A stretch of DNA of 64,000 nucleotides from Sphagnum compactum (lineage: Eukaryota; Bryophyta; Sphagnopsida; Sphagnales): NCBI GenBank assembly GCA_965153455.1, contig OZ234497.1:930001-994000 (forward strand), in the 5' to 3' direction. Below the pieces are notes generated by a model. The model did not search any database and was not told the DNA's origin. It saw only the letters and a program-made list of their open reading frames with translations. How positions within the stretch are numbered: the first letter of the stretch is position 1; each line of letters opens with the position of its first letter. The translations under genes and the position numbers were made by a program. This document shows, one piece after another, positions 48,896-61,031 of the stretch.

Positions 48896-51550
48896 ATTTA
48901 AATTATATATATTAACCCATTGTTACGTATATTGCAATTATATTTAATGAACTTTGTTTTTAATGCAAATTAAAAAATTTCAAAATATTAATAGCTAAGT
49001 AAGAAAATGTTTATAAGCTTTTGGAAACCATGGCAGAGTTTGTGTGGAGTTGGAAGCTTTGTGAAGGCCAAGTTATTATGTAATGTTTTCAACACCTTTA
49101 GAAGTTGAAACATGATTCAACTATCCAAAAAACATAATAGTGTTCATAAAAAAAAACCAAGAATCCATAGCCTTAACAAATTACTAGCTTCAATAAAAGC
49201 TCATCGCCAAGGTTATCAAAATGATTAAAATGTCGACATTGATCAAGCTAGACAACCTAGCGTAAACATAAGTAATAGGTTAGTAAATTACTTGTTAAGT
49301 AACTTAACTAACTACCTAATAGGCTACCTATGTAATATAGGCTTATTATGTAGTTTATTCACTAGTGTAGGCCTTCTAGGTTAATATCTTAGATGGTCTA
49401 AATAGATATTCAAGGTGGTTGAGCGTATTAAGTAAACCTATTAGTTATGTAGGTAGTTTACTAGCCTAGGCCACATAAGCCTAATAAACATTTATGACAA
49501 TTTAATGTGTATTCCTTATTCTATTATAACATATTCAATTTGAACTAAAAAAATTTATTAAAAAAAAACACAGTTTTCATATAATTGTTACAAGTATATA
49601 TTATTGGATTATGATTCAAGTTTAGAGTTTGGGACATATAAATTAATTAACATTTTTTTACAAGTCTATAGTAATTAAAATAAATCTAGGGTGCATTTTG
49701 GGAGGAATTTTATATGCAAAACAATGCAATAGCCATATTCAAGTTCATTTCAAAATAACCTATAAGTGTTTTAAGTAAAAACCTTAAATGAAAGCCCAAC
49801 TTTAAATGTAATACCTAGATGTAAGGTCGCTTCAAAATACCAAATATATAGTTTGGGTGGCACCTTTGAATGAAGACCAAGGCCTAGATGCAATACTTCC
49901 ATGCAAGTTCATCTTGTTTGGTTTGGTAACCAATAAATGGTTTGGGTACCCAAAATATGTCTTTTTATATACCTAAACTAATTATTAAAAATTTTATGAT
50001 AGTTAATTCTCATGAATAATTATCTAAAATAATGATTTGAATAATTGATCAACCTAACAGAATTTAATTAAGATAATAAATTACATATCAAATTATCAAT
50101 TTGATTTTCAGATCAAAATTTTAATTATTTAAAGAATTAAAGTTCAACCAAATAACCAGTTAATTAATATGAAAAAATAAATGATTGACTAAATATGATA
50201 ATCAATCATTTACATTATCTGACGGAATTTTTAATAATTCTTTAATTATGACATTATTTGTTGATATTTAGACTAGATTATTATGTCCTGTGAGTCCCCT
50301 AAATATTACATTAGAGACCTATATGCAAACATTGCTAAAGATGCCTGAAATCATCAAATATTACGGACCTGTATGTAGGTATTGCAATGAATGTAGACTA
50401 ATGGCCTTATGAAATTTAAAATAGAAAATGATGTAGGTATTGCATGTTTAGAATGTGGGTATTGTTTTTAAAATCTTTAGGTGATGTGAATCTTATTGCA
50501 TTAAATGTAGGTTTTACACAATGTTCATTTTGATATTTGTAAACCCTAAACAAATTAATGTTACTTATTCATATGGGCCTATTTAAGTTTTGATTCTTAC
50601 ATCTTAAAATACTAAGAAGATTATGAGAAAGAAGACATGTATGATTAACCATATATCCATCAAATAAGTGTGATTAGAAAAAAATATTATATTGATGAAA
50701 TATGTACAAAAATGGGTGGATCAAAAATTGTTAAAGAACCGAATGAAAAAAAAGGTTATCTATAATATATCAAAGGACCAAAGTTCAAAAATTGGGTAGT
50801 CTAGAAAATGAAAGGGCTGAAAAAACCTAGCTAATTATATAAAGTGGAAACCATCAATTGAGTTTTAGAAACCAATAATTCCTTCTATCTATGGTCAATC
50901 ATGTCTTGCCAAATTGAACAGTAAGTTTCTTTTATCATAAATTCTTTTTCAAAACCCAAACCCAAACAACTTGGTCAAAAACCACCCTAGAAATTAGCCT
51001 AGACAAAAATCTTAATATAATGCTTGTCATTACCAAACAAATTTGGCACAGTGCAGATCTGACCTATATGATCTGCTTTTATTCCTTGTGATTTCATAGT
51101 TTTTGTTTTATGTAAAAGTATTGATATTTTGTACATCAACGTTTTGAGTGAATAATCTCAACTTTTTTAACTTGTGAATTTCGTATAGACTTTACATAAA
51201 ATGTGTTTATTCATGAAAGATTTGTCACCTAATCCACTCCCTAACAATTTGGATGCTTCTAATTAGACTAGGATTTAAATTGCTTTTTCATAAGTAGTTT
51301 TGTTTCAATAGATAGATAGATATATATGCATGTATATATCTGCAAAACATACTAAAAAGAGGTATAATTCAGTCACATATGTTTCATTTAAGGATGGTAG
51401 TTAATAAATTTGTTTATTATTTTCGATGATTGTCCATTTGTGAATTAATGTAATCCATTTGCTAACTATGAACACATTATGGAATGTGTCTTTTGAAGTC
51501 TAGAGTAGTATTAGGCATGTTCAAATGTATTTTTGCAAATTTTGGGTCTA
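47886..51550. other. Long AT-rich stretch, no gene
   Basis: Dominated by AATTAATTA-like words, with a (TA)n run at about 48872-48895 and a patch of short palindromic TAGGTAG/CTACCTA words at 49260-49490. Stops are dense in all frames, and nothing recognisable was found. Confidence 0.6.
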
Positions 51551-51551
51551 C

Positions 51552-52308
51552 GGTACTAAAGCTCAGGGAACAGGCCATTCCCAACTCTAGGCATCCTTTT
51601 CAGGTGCAGCCAAGGTACACTTATTTCAGGAGTTCACTGTTCTCCAAGTTGGTACCTAGCATAAAGTACTCTTACATAATTTTTTTGTTTTCATTTTTTC
51701 CCATGATGCCCTGCAAATACTCAAGTATCACAAGAAAAAGGTGAAAAAAATGGCACAAGGCATTTCAAATACATGAAATGCCCATAGGACCAAGTGTTTC
51801 ACTTTTTAAAACACCGCACCTACGACAGGAAAAGTTCCATTGTAGAAGGTGCCCTGCAAATACACTAGGATATTTCAGGTAGTGCTTTGCGGCTTTTAAA
51901 CAGTGACCCCAAAAGACTTGCAGCATACATTGTAGCTTTGCATCATCCCTTCAATTGCATTGATGCCATGGAGGCCATTAAAATATTGTAAAAACTTCCT
52001 CCAATTTTTTTGGTGTAATTGGAGGACACCTTACTGAGCATACTTTTCCTCTGTTGTTGGCAGGGTGTTTCAAAAACCAGAATGCCAATCAGAGAGGGCA
52101 CTCTGACAAACATTTTGTTTTTTGAAATGCCCCACATTTGTCTCCTTTTTTTTCTTCCAGTGATATCATAGGAAAAAAATAGGAAAAAAATATTGAAGTC
52201 TTTACACTCAATAAAGTCCTTGGCTGAAAGCAAGTTTATCAAAATTGGGTTTGTGCTTGGCTCTGCCTCACACAGGCCCTTATTCCAATGGCAGAGGGCT
52301 TTACCCTA
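51552..52308. mobile_element. MITE-like element, GGTAAAGCCC-related ends
   Basis: The left end GGTACTAAAGCTCAGGG with CCATTCCCAA and the right end GGCAGAGGGCTTTACCC are imperfect complements of each other and resemble the 108-bp element at 45940. Internal sequence has repeated CCTGCAAATACAC blocks near 51710 and 51860. Boundaries are approximate. Confidence 0.4.
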
Positions 52309-52721
52309 CACATGACTGCAATAAATTAAAACTACTAAGGATGGAGTGATCAATATTTTCATCTTAAGTCTTATATTAAATGTACCTATAGGGTCTATGT
52401 GTTTATTCGTGCACATTGTTCACCCCATGTTCTATGTGTTGCTCTTCAATGGCTAAAAAATCTCAAGCACGCAAATAGCCCAAGCAAGCAAGTGGGTCAC
52501 ATTACCAGCTGGCATCTTTAACGACTGTGGAAAAGGTAATGGAAAGAGGTAAGAGACCTTCCTTTTCCTTTTCTTTGGTATGCAGATTCCCACCGTCGAT
52601 GAAAAGGAAGTGGATGAGGGGGCGACGAAAGGTCATGACCGATTTGTGGTAGCCTTACAACCAGTCTATAAATCCAGGGATGCCTCTGTTGTATGCAATG
52701 GATCTGGCTGCATGTAGTGAT

Positions 52722-52768
52722 TCCTATCTCTCTCGCTCTCGTTCTCTCTCTCTCCCTCTCTCTCTCAG
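52722..52768. repeat. (CT)n microsatellite
   Basis: A CT-rich run about 1.6 kb before the giant GTPase start codon. It might lie in its promoter or 5' leader. Confidence 0.85.
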
Positions 52769-52959
52769 AAAGCGGTGTGGTGCCTTGGTGATAATGCAAT
52801 CGCTTGTCAGCTCTCTGCTTCTGTTGTCTACAATGAAGTGACTTCCAGGGAATTAGATCTGCACCCTCTGTCGCTAAGGCCCAGAGTTGTGCTGACTCGG
52901 GGATACATTTAGGTGTTAGCTTGCTGCCTCTGTTGTGTGCAATGAAGCTGGAATGGATT

Positions 52960-53750
52960 GAGTTGTAGGGAACTAGATTTGTTGTCTGTCTTGAAGACAA
53001 AGGGAGTGTAGTGCGTTGTAGGGAACTAGATTTGTTGTCTAGATCTTGCAGACGAAGGTGTGTAGTGATTTGGTGATGCATATTATCCTGAATACAGTGA
53101 CTTGTAGGGAACTAGATTTGCGGTCTGTCTTGAAGGCAAAGGGAGTGTATTGCGTTGGAGGGAACTAGGTTTGTTGTCTAGATCTTGCAGATGAAGGGGT
53201 GTAGTGATTTGGGGATGCATATTATCCTGAATGCAGTGACTTGTAGGGAACTAGATTTGCGGTCTGTCTTGAAGACAAGGGGAGTGTAGTGCGTTGTAGG
53301 GAACTAAATTTGTTGTCTAGATCTTGCAGACGAAGGGGTGTAGTGATTTGGGATGCATATTATCCTGAATGCAGTGACTTGTATGGAACTAGATTTGCTG
53401 TCTTTCTTGAAGACAAAGGGAGTGTCGTGAGTTGTTGGGAACTAGATTTGCCGTCTATGTTGAAGAAAAATGAGTGTAATAACTTGGGGATGAATTGCTT
53501 CAACGGAGCGACTTGTAGGGAACTAAATTTGCCGTCTATGCTGAAGACAAAGGAGTGTAGTGACTAGGGGATGCATAGCTTCAATGGAGTGACTTGTAGG
53601 GAACTGGATGAATGTTGTCTAGATCTTGCAGACGAAGGGGTGTCGTGATTCGGGGATGCATATTATCCTGAATGCAGTGACTTGTAGGGAACTAAATTTG
53701 CCGCCTATGTTGAAGACAAAGGTGTGTAGTGACTTGGGGGTGCATAGCTT
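52960..53750. repeat. Tandem array upstream of the giant GTPase gene
   Basis: The core TGTAGGGAACTAGATTTG recurs about eleven times with alternating spacing near 57 and 85 bp. This gives a higher-order unit of about 140 bp that includes TCTAGATCTTGCAGACGAAGG, GATGCATATTATCCTGAATG and CTTGAAGACAAAGGGAGTG. Later units lose the alternation. Partial open frames (e.g. 53289-53567) change frame between units, so it is unlikely to be coding. It ends about 600 bp before the start codon at 54364. Confidence 0.85.
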
Positions 53751-54363
53751 GCTGCTGATTTTCTTTGAATGCAATGAGAATTGAAGACCTGGAACTACGG
53801 GCTGAGGATCTGGAAGCCTGACGATCAGACTGTGGGCCAGATCAAACCTTTTGATCCAGTGGATCTGGAAACGACGCATTTCTCCACCCTTAGTTGCTAT
53901 CAATTCTATTACAAAAGTACATCACCCTTGGCTCAGGTACTGTCCGAATCTTACAGCTTGTTTTCTTTTCGTTGAATAGTGTTGTTGCAGTTTCTCTCAT
54001 CAACTTCTTTGATTGTGAAGCACCATTCAATATCACGTCTACGTGGAAGTCAAAGTTCTTGAGTTCTTTGCTTGTGAAGCATAATTCATCATGCTCCCCT
54101 GGAATTCTAATTCTTGTGTTCTTTCATTGCCAAGTGTTGTTGATGTTGTTTACCTAGAAGCTTGAATCATTAAGTCTTCGATTTATTTGGTATTTTTGAA
54201 CTTGTTTGGGACAGGAAGCCCGAGTTCCTGAGATGTTGGATTGTGAAGCGTAGTTGATTTGGTGCACCTAAAATTCCAAGTCCAGTTTGCATTTTAACCA
54301 CAGATCCTGTACTGGTGGTGAAATTGAGATCCTTGCAGCAATTATAGTCGATGCTGGAGCACC

Positions 54364-57300
54364 ATGGAGGATGAAGACATCATCGCAAGAGCGAGCTCCG
54401 GGCTAGCTCTTTGTGGAACTCATGTAGGTATCAGTGATGGCGGGAGGCGAGCGCTGAAGCAGTTGCTTTGTCGCCCTACTAATTGTAAGCTGATTGGACC
54501 GCAACAGATGTTCAAGATTGAGAGGCTTTCTTTCTCCAGCATAGATGCTAGCCAAAGATTCTGTCAGGCAGTTGAAAAATCGGGGTGGAGTTTTGCTGTC
54601 AGTGCTTCATCCCCCCTCAGTTGCCTTCTTACTGGCAATATTTCCTTAAATGTGGCGAAAGACAAAGGAAAGGAAAGGAAGATGTTTCTGGAAGAATGGT
54701 CCACAGAGGCGTGCCAGATTCAGTGCTCCTATTACCCCAAAGCATCATTCCACATTCCCCGACATCAGATGCAGTTGAATGACGAAGCTATAGATGATGC
54801 GCGTCGTGTAAAAACTCTTGTCGATGCAACGGAGTTTCTGCGCAACTACAATTCTCACGTCTCAACTGGCACATATCACGTGGGTGGAACGCTATTGAAG
54901 GGGATCACCATCCAGGCGGATTCAACTCAAAGATTGGAAACCATGCTAGACACGGCTGCGAGAAACTTTAATGGTGGAGTCCAGTTCGGGTACATGGGAT
55001 TCCAAGCTGGTGGAAAGCTAGTGAATGTGCATGAAGTAACTTCTTCTTCCGCCGAGAGCAGCAGAAGCCAGCAAGCAAGGTTGGGAACAATTGTCATGGC
55101 CTTGGGTCCTCAAACAGCAGACGAAAAGTTGTTTGAGACTGGGTTAAACGATAGCTCTAATTGGTACATCATTGATAGCACTGAAGTAGCTGCTCTTGTG
55201 CCTGTTTGGGAGATCGCACCATTTGGAGATGCCGAGGAACTCCAAGAGTGTCGCGGTATGCTCCTTGACGCCTGGCAGAGAGCTGTCGCTGATGAGGCTC
55301 CCAGAAATGCCAGACTCTATGACCTGCTGCAAAGCTCCACAATCTCTAGACCGACAATCCTGAACTCACGACCTGCCGGAAAAAGTGAGGCGATTGCAAT
55401 TCTGATGTCAAGACTCGCGATAAAGGAACCCCGCTTCCAAGATTTGGCAACACCATTGTTATCCCCCCAAACTGCGAAAGAGATCCTCCTGAAAGTATGG
55501 ATTGAAGCATCTGGGGGGGATACATCAAATCGCATTTCAGGCTTGGATCCTAAGGTGTTGCTGTTCGAACTTCCTGATTTTGAAAAACTTTTGCTTCATA
55601 TTGCACAATCGACAGAAAGGGAAATGGATGAAGGAAAGTCGTTGGTGCGACGTATAATAAGCAACGACGTTGAACTTTCGTTGGTGAGAGCTGGTGTCTC
55701 CTTGCAAGAACCAGTCAAAGCTGTACTACAAGCTAACGTAGTCGAAGATGAAGTCCAAGCTGAAGTCGAAGATGAAGTCCAAGCTGAAGTCGAAGATGAA
55801 GTCCAATCTGAAGTCCAAGCTGAAGTCGAAGATGAAGTCGAAGATGAAGTCCAAGCTGAAGTCGAAGATGAAGTCGAAGATGTAGCCACAAAGCTTCCAA
55901 TGCAACGTTTCGAACCTGCCCAATTACCAGTGCAAGCGAAGAACTTGGTACCAAATGTTTGCCCTATCTTGGAAAAACTCACTGCAGACGATGCATCCTT
56001 GGGCACTAGTCTGGTGAGTGTTAAAGCTTGGTTGCGTCAGCACACGAATGGAGTGGTGAGAAAGATAATCAGGAAATATGGCTTCGATGAGAATGGAGAT
56101 TGCAACGTGGAAGGAGTGACAAACGAGCAGGTGAAAAACATGACCCAGGAGGTGACCGTGGCTTTGGAGGGTGATCAATTCAAGTTCCCATCCACACCCA
56201 CGAAAGGTATTTGCACAATACTTAAATCAAATTTCGATGCTTGACCACAATGCATTGTGTGCATGGAGATCTGAGATGCAATAATAACATCCACTTTGGA
56301 ATTTTACTTGCAACACTAGCAGCTTGGAACATGTGTGATGGTAGTATCTTGCGCTGATTTCTTTCCCCTTGCATGTGTGTTGATATGTATTTGTCAGATA
56401 TTGGAGCAGCTACTCAATCTTTTGCAGTCGCACCGTATCATATGCCTTCACAGTCTGCTTATGCGTACAACGGGGACGTACTGGTTGATCGGCCATTAGA
56501 TAGCTCTGAGAATCCACACAGGAGAATGTTGGACTGTCTAAGGCACCGAATGGAACCCTTCGAATCACCGGTATTAAACAAATCAACTTTGTCCAACATC
56601 GATGATGACCTTGACAGCTATTTTGGTGAAAGGCCCGGTGATCATTTGAACATTGAGGATGCAGCAAACGATTGTTCCCAAGGTACTACTTCCGCGTTCG
56701 AGATTTTGGTGCAACTGTTGACTAGTTCGGACTTGTTTGCCCAAGTTGCACTATTTCAATTACTCCTTGAGCAGCGATTTTCTGTGCCTCTTGTTGTTCC
56801 CTATGTCAATACATTTCACAAAAGCCAAAGGCCAAAAGGACAACAATTCATTAATGGCTTCAGCCATCTTGCGCAAGCTCTTGACTATGTGCAAGTACGC
56901 TTAGCTAATCAGGAAATCCTATCAATAGCGGAGGACACAAATTTGCCCCGCATAGTGTTTGTTTCGAACAGAACGGTTCCATCTTGTCGGCAGACTCCAC
57001 ACATGGCAAGTGAAGTGTTGAATTGTCAATTTGTGAGCAAGCACAGTAAGGATGACCTTAGAGAAGGCCCCACAGTAGAAATTGGAGTAGGTTTCTTGGC
57101 AGAGCCAAATGATCAACGCCGTAAGAATAGGCCGTGCCTAGTGCTTTGCGTTTGGGGGCGTCACAGCCAGTTGGGAGAGTTTCTAAACAAGGTGGCAGAT
57201 GTTGTCATTGTGGAAACGGAGCAACTGGATCACGAGAAAACAAGTTTCAACCTCCCTTGGGTCGCAGGGAATTCCAATATTGATGTTGTCCGTTGGAACA

Positions 57301-60300
57301 TTGACTCAAAAGGGAAGGGGCACAAGATTGTCAACAAGGAACTAAAACATGTACACATGTGGGGTTCGTTTAAGGACTTGACTAAACACATAGCCAAATA
57401 CTTGGATAAAGCCATCACATCCAATAGGTTCAAAGGCAGCTATGGTGGAGCCACAACGTTGGAAGAGTGTCTAATCCAAATTCGCCCCTGGAGTCAAGGA
57501 ACGTTCATTCCCTATCGTCTGAACCTTGGAGCAACTAAGTTTGAAGGAGTGAAGGAATCTCTTCTGTTACAGAAAAGCTTTAACAGAGAAGCTGACAATT
57601 ATTTCCAATCTCTACGGTTGAGAGGTCAACAGGTGGAGTTCAAACGCAGGATTAGTGAAATTCAACAAGAAAAAAACCACCGTAAAAGGAATGCAAATGA
57701 GATTATGAACCTACCAATCATTGTACTCTTCATCCGATTGCTCAAGGAGGGACATGATGTGAACCGGAAGATTGGAATTGTGGATCTCCAACTCACAATC
57801 AACAAGGAGCTTCATTTCACTCTGGAAAATGCTGCTAAGAAGGTCGATCTAGCTTTTGAGGCATCTCAACAAAACCCAGAAGATTCTGAGTTGAAGCGAA
57901 AGTATTATTTCGCGAAACAAGAACATGTGGATCAAATGTTATCATTGGAGCATCTCTGGCGAGAGTTGAGCCACATTTTTGCTGCAAACCCCTCCAAGAA
58001 GGAGCTCCCATGGCTGGCAGCTCGCCACTTGCTAGATGGCTTCCCATTAGAGATCCTGGATGGAGATGCAGCCATGTTTCACAAACTCTGGGTGGAAACT
58101 GTCTTGGTTGAGTTGGAGCGAATGTTGCTTGCTCTACTAAAGCGTAAGCCCAAAGTATTCGTGTTGAGCATCGTTGGGCTACAAAGCAGTGGAAAATCCA
58201 CTTTGCTCAACCTCATGTTTGGCACGCAACTGAAAACAAGCGCAGGCCAGTGCACTCGTGGAGTCTATCTTCAGCTTGTCAAGTCAGAATGGCCAGAATA
58301 TGACTATGTGTTGATTCTAGATACAGAGGGGATAAGGGCCCCAGAGTTTTTTGGCACTAAGGATGTAGAGTTACATGACAATCGCCTGGCAACTTTTGCT
58401 GTTCTTCCAGCAGATGCTTGTATAATAATGGTTGCTAATGAAGAAGACAGTGGACTCAAGGAAGTGTTACCCATGGTGTTGTTAGCCTTCAAAGGATCAG
58501 CTATGGCTGAGAAGCATGCAGGTCGAATGCAAGCAAAGCTTTTTTTTGTGTATAGAAGTGTTGACACAAATAATACAAAGGCGCTGGTGAACAACCAACG
58601 AAAGCTTCAAAAGGACTTGCGAGATGCTTCCTTGGAAATTTCAAACACAACAATTTATGGAAAAGTAGAAGGAAGTTCTCAAGTTCCACAATCTCATTCA
58701 ATCAACTCCCTCAACAATTTCAAGGTTGATGTGGAAGAGGAGAGGAGCGATGTGAAATACTTTGGCAACTTAAAAAAAGGTAATGTGCCACCACAAGACA
58801 CCCCTGATTGGGATTATGGAACAAAGGTGGTTGAGTTGCGAAAGTATATCCATGAGCGAGTTTTGGATGGAGGTCGTTGGCAAAGTCATGGGCTTCCAGA
58901 ATGGACAGAATATTTGACAATGGTTTGGGAGTGCATAGCAAATGCCAATTTTGAATTGGGATTTTTGAATCATATTCAGTACTCAAATTATCTTGACCTT
59001 CAAACTGAACTTAACGCATGTCGACAAATTGTGGGAAGAATGTGGTTGAGAGAGTTTGAAGTTTTGGAAGGGAGATTACAAGTGGACAAAGGCCTGGACC
59101 AAACGATGGAGAGTTTGTGGAACATCCTTTTCTTCAATGTGAAAAAAACTATTGAAGAAGAAGGTGATAAAGTGGAAAAGATTCTTGAGGACAAAAAATG
59201 GCAAACATGGAAGTGCAAAGAGAGTGCACTTTGGTCTGAATCTTGCTTGGACCAAGAACGACACTGGAAGAACCGACTTCAAGATTGTATTGATGGTGTT
59301 TTGAAGTTTGACAATGTTGTCACAACATACAACAAGGAGATTCAAATGGCCATTGAATCAAAGGTTGAAGGTTATCCTTTGGCAAGAAATGAATTTCGAG
59401 ACTTTAAAATGAAAAGAGATTTTTCAGAACTTTTTGATTGCATTTTGCAAAAGGCTGAAAATGACCATCCAGCTTTGGAAAAGGAGGTACATGGGAAAGT
59501 TGAAAAAGTGTATCAAAATAGTCTACCAGGTCAAGAACATGATCTCACCGGAGTTTATCAAGACAATCAATTGGTTGAAGGGAAGCACCTTTTCACTGCT
59601 AAAGGAGTCCAAAAAATCATAAGAAATATCAGAGGGCAATCACATGATATCCATGAAGAGGAGCAACTCATTATGCAACAAATAGCTACAAAGGTGGAGA
59701 GTTGTTTAAAGGACTCTAAACAATATGCAGAACATTTAATCTTGGAAGTGATACAATACACTATGAAGCTAACGGAAGGGAAACGAAAAAGCTTGCAAAA
59801 AAACATGCATTTGTATGCGAAAGGAAAACTCACCCCAAAATTGGAAGGCATTCAACATGAATGGGATAAGCAGCATAATGTGGCAAAAAGGTTGAAAACA
59901 AACAAAGAACGACTTTGGCAATTTTTCCAAAATTGTGCAAATCGTGTGGGAGGAACACAAATGTTACGTGATGAAGTGTTGAATCTTTTGAAAGAACATA
60001 TGGCAGAGTCTTTCCAAATTTTCCTGTCAAAAAACATTTCTGACAAGTTACAAGGTGAATCATGGGTACGCAATTGGAAGGTGATGAAAGCACATCTTGA
60101 CCTCAACTTGGTCACACTCATTGAAAATAAGAGCACGAATGAACTCCTTCAATATGTAGCGAACGGGAAGCTACATTATCAAAGTTGTGTAAACATGTTG
60201 ATACAAAAGGAAATCAACAAAGAGGCCGAAATTAACAACTCTTGGAAACTATTTGTGGAGTCTATCCAAGGTGCACTCAAACTTGCGAGCATTACAGCTG

Positions 60301-61031
60301 AATATAATGCAAAATTCAAATTTACCAGCTTTGTTGACGAGTTGAGAAAACAACTTCTTGAGAAAACAAAATCACCAAAACTTGCAAAAAGCATCCAGCT
60401 TGTCAATGATGGTGTGTATTCCAAGTATGAAAATGTGATTGTGTTCAAAACAGTTGAGAAGGAGATTTGTGCAACAATATCTAACATGCAACATAACGTC
60501 ACATCTTCAATCCAAAAAAAGTTGATAGACTTGGTGAAAGAAAGAATGATTTCATCTGCAACAGAATGTGCACGACCTCGATGTGAAGAAATGTGCCCTT
60601 GTTGTAAGTTCACATGTATTCATTCTGCAAAACATTCTATGAAACATGACACATTGCACCAACCCAAGGGACTTATCGGTGTATATTGGAATGATGATCA
60701 AACATTAATTGCAAAGTCATGCACACAATCTGTCATGGCTGGCCTTATGTTTGAGGCCAAGTCTTTTGGCATACAAAGTGTTCATGAATTTTTGCCTTTC
60801 AAGGATTTTGAGATACATTTTCCTCAATGGAAACTTCCTACTGAAGGACTTGGAGAAAACAAAGTGAGAGAATACATTTTTGCTCACTATCAACAGGAGC
60901 TTGTTGAAAAATATTCAAATGATACCTTTAAAGTCAAGATCTGCAATAACATCCCTTTGGAATTCAATAGGCATGACATTAAGGATTTGCGTTGTGAGCT
61001 TGAGAATGTCATTCAATTACATGAATCTTAG
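54364..61031 (+). CDS. VLIG/URGCP-type very large GTPase with MACPF-like N-terminus
   Basis: Exons 54364-56206 and 56398-61031 join in phase (G|AT = Asp615) to give about 2158 residues. The start ATG, in context ACCATGG, is the first in the frame. Residues 1-350 contain YNSHVSTGTYHVGG (162-175) and SNWYIID (from 265), resembling the MACPF/perforin signature with one extra residue; this is tentative. Residues about 460-508 are an acidic EDEVQAEV repeat. Residues about 718-747 resemble the helical segment before the VLIG GTPase domain. The G domain has GLQSSGKS (1208-1215), CTRGVY (switch Thr) and DTEG (1256-1259), followed by the family's FVYRSVD region. A long helical part follows, then a Cys/His cluster from Cys2005 (CEEMCPCCKFTC, HRP-like HQPKG), as at the VLIG C-terminus. 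In animals the family is large, cytosolic/nuclear and partly interferon-induced; the plant role is unknown. No lesion is seen, so it appears functional. Confidence 0.85.
55741..55890 (+). repeat. In-frame 24-bp repeat coding EDEVQAEV
   Basis: Units of GAAGATGAAGTCCAAGCTGA with occasional short forms, inside exon 1 of the giant GTPase (residues about 460-508). It preserves the frame. The equivalent place in the pseudogene (near 825-850) passes directly from Val-Asp to TTPKLIMP without it. Confidence 0.9.
56207..56397 (+). other. Single intron of the giant GTPase gene
   Basis: Donor CGAAAG/GTATTT and acceptor TTTGTCAG/ATATTGG with a pyrimidine-rich stretch before it. Removing these 191 bases joins two long frames without shift or stop. 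Without splicing, exon 1 would end after 12 further codons at a TGA. Confidence 0.9.

Noticed and set aside
52518-53081. 187-residue minus-strand open frame
   Set aside because: It spans a GA/CT microsatellite and the start of the tandem array, and has no family features.
55596-56006. Minus-strand Ser/Thr-rich and Phe/Asp-rich open frames inside the giant GTPase exon
   Set aside because: They are the complement of the EDEVQAEV coding repeat; the plus frame is far longer and has domain support.
56373-56397. Independent start codon for the 1552-residue frame
   Set aside because: The first residues before 56398 lie in the intron; an in-frame splice joins the frame to exon 1 and the pseudogene supports the donor.
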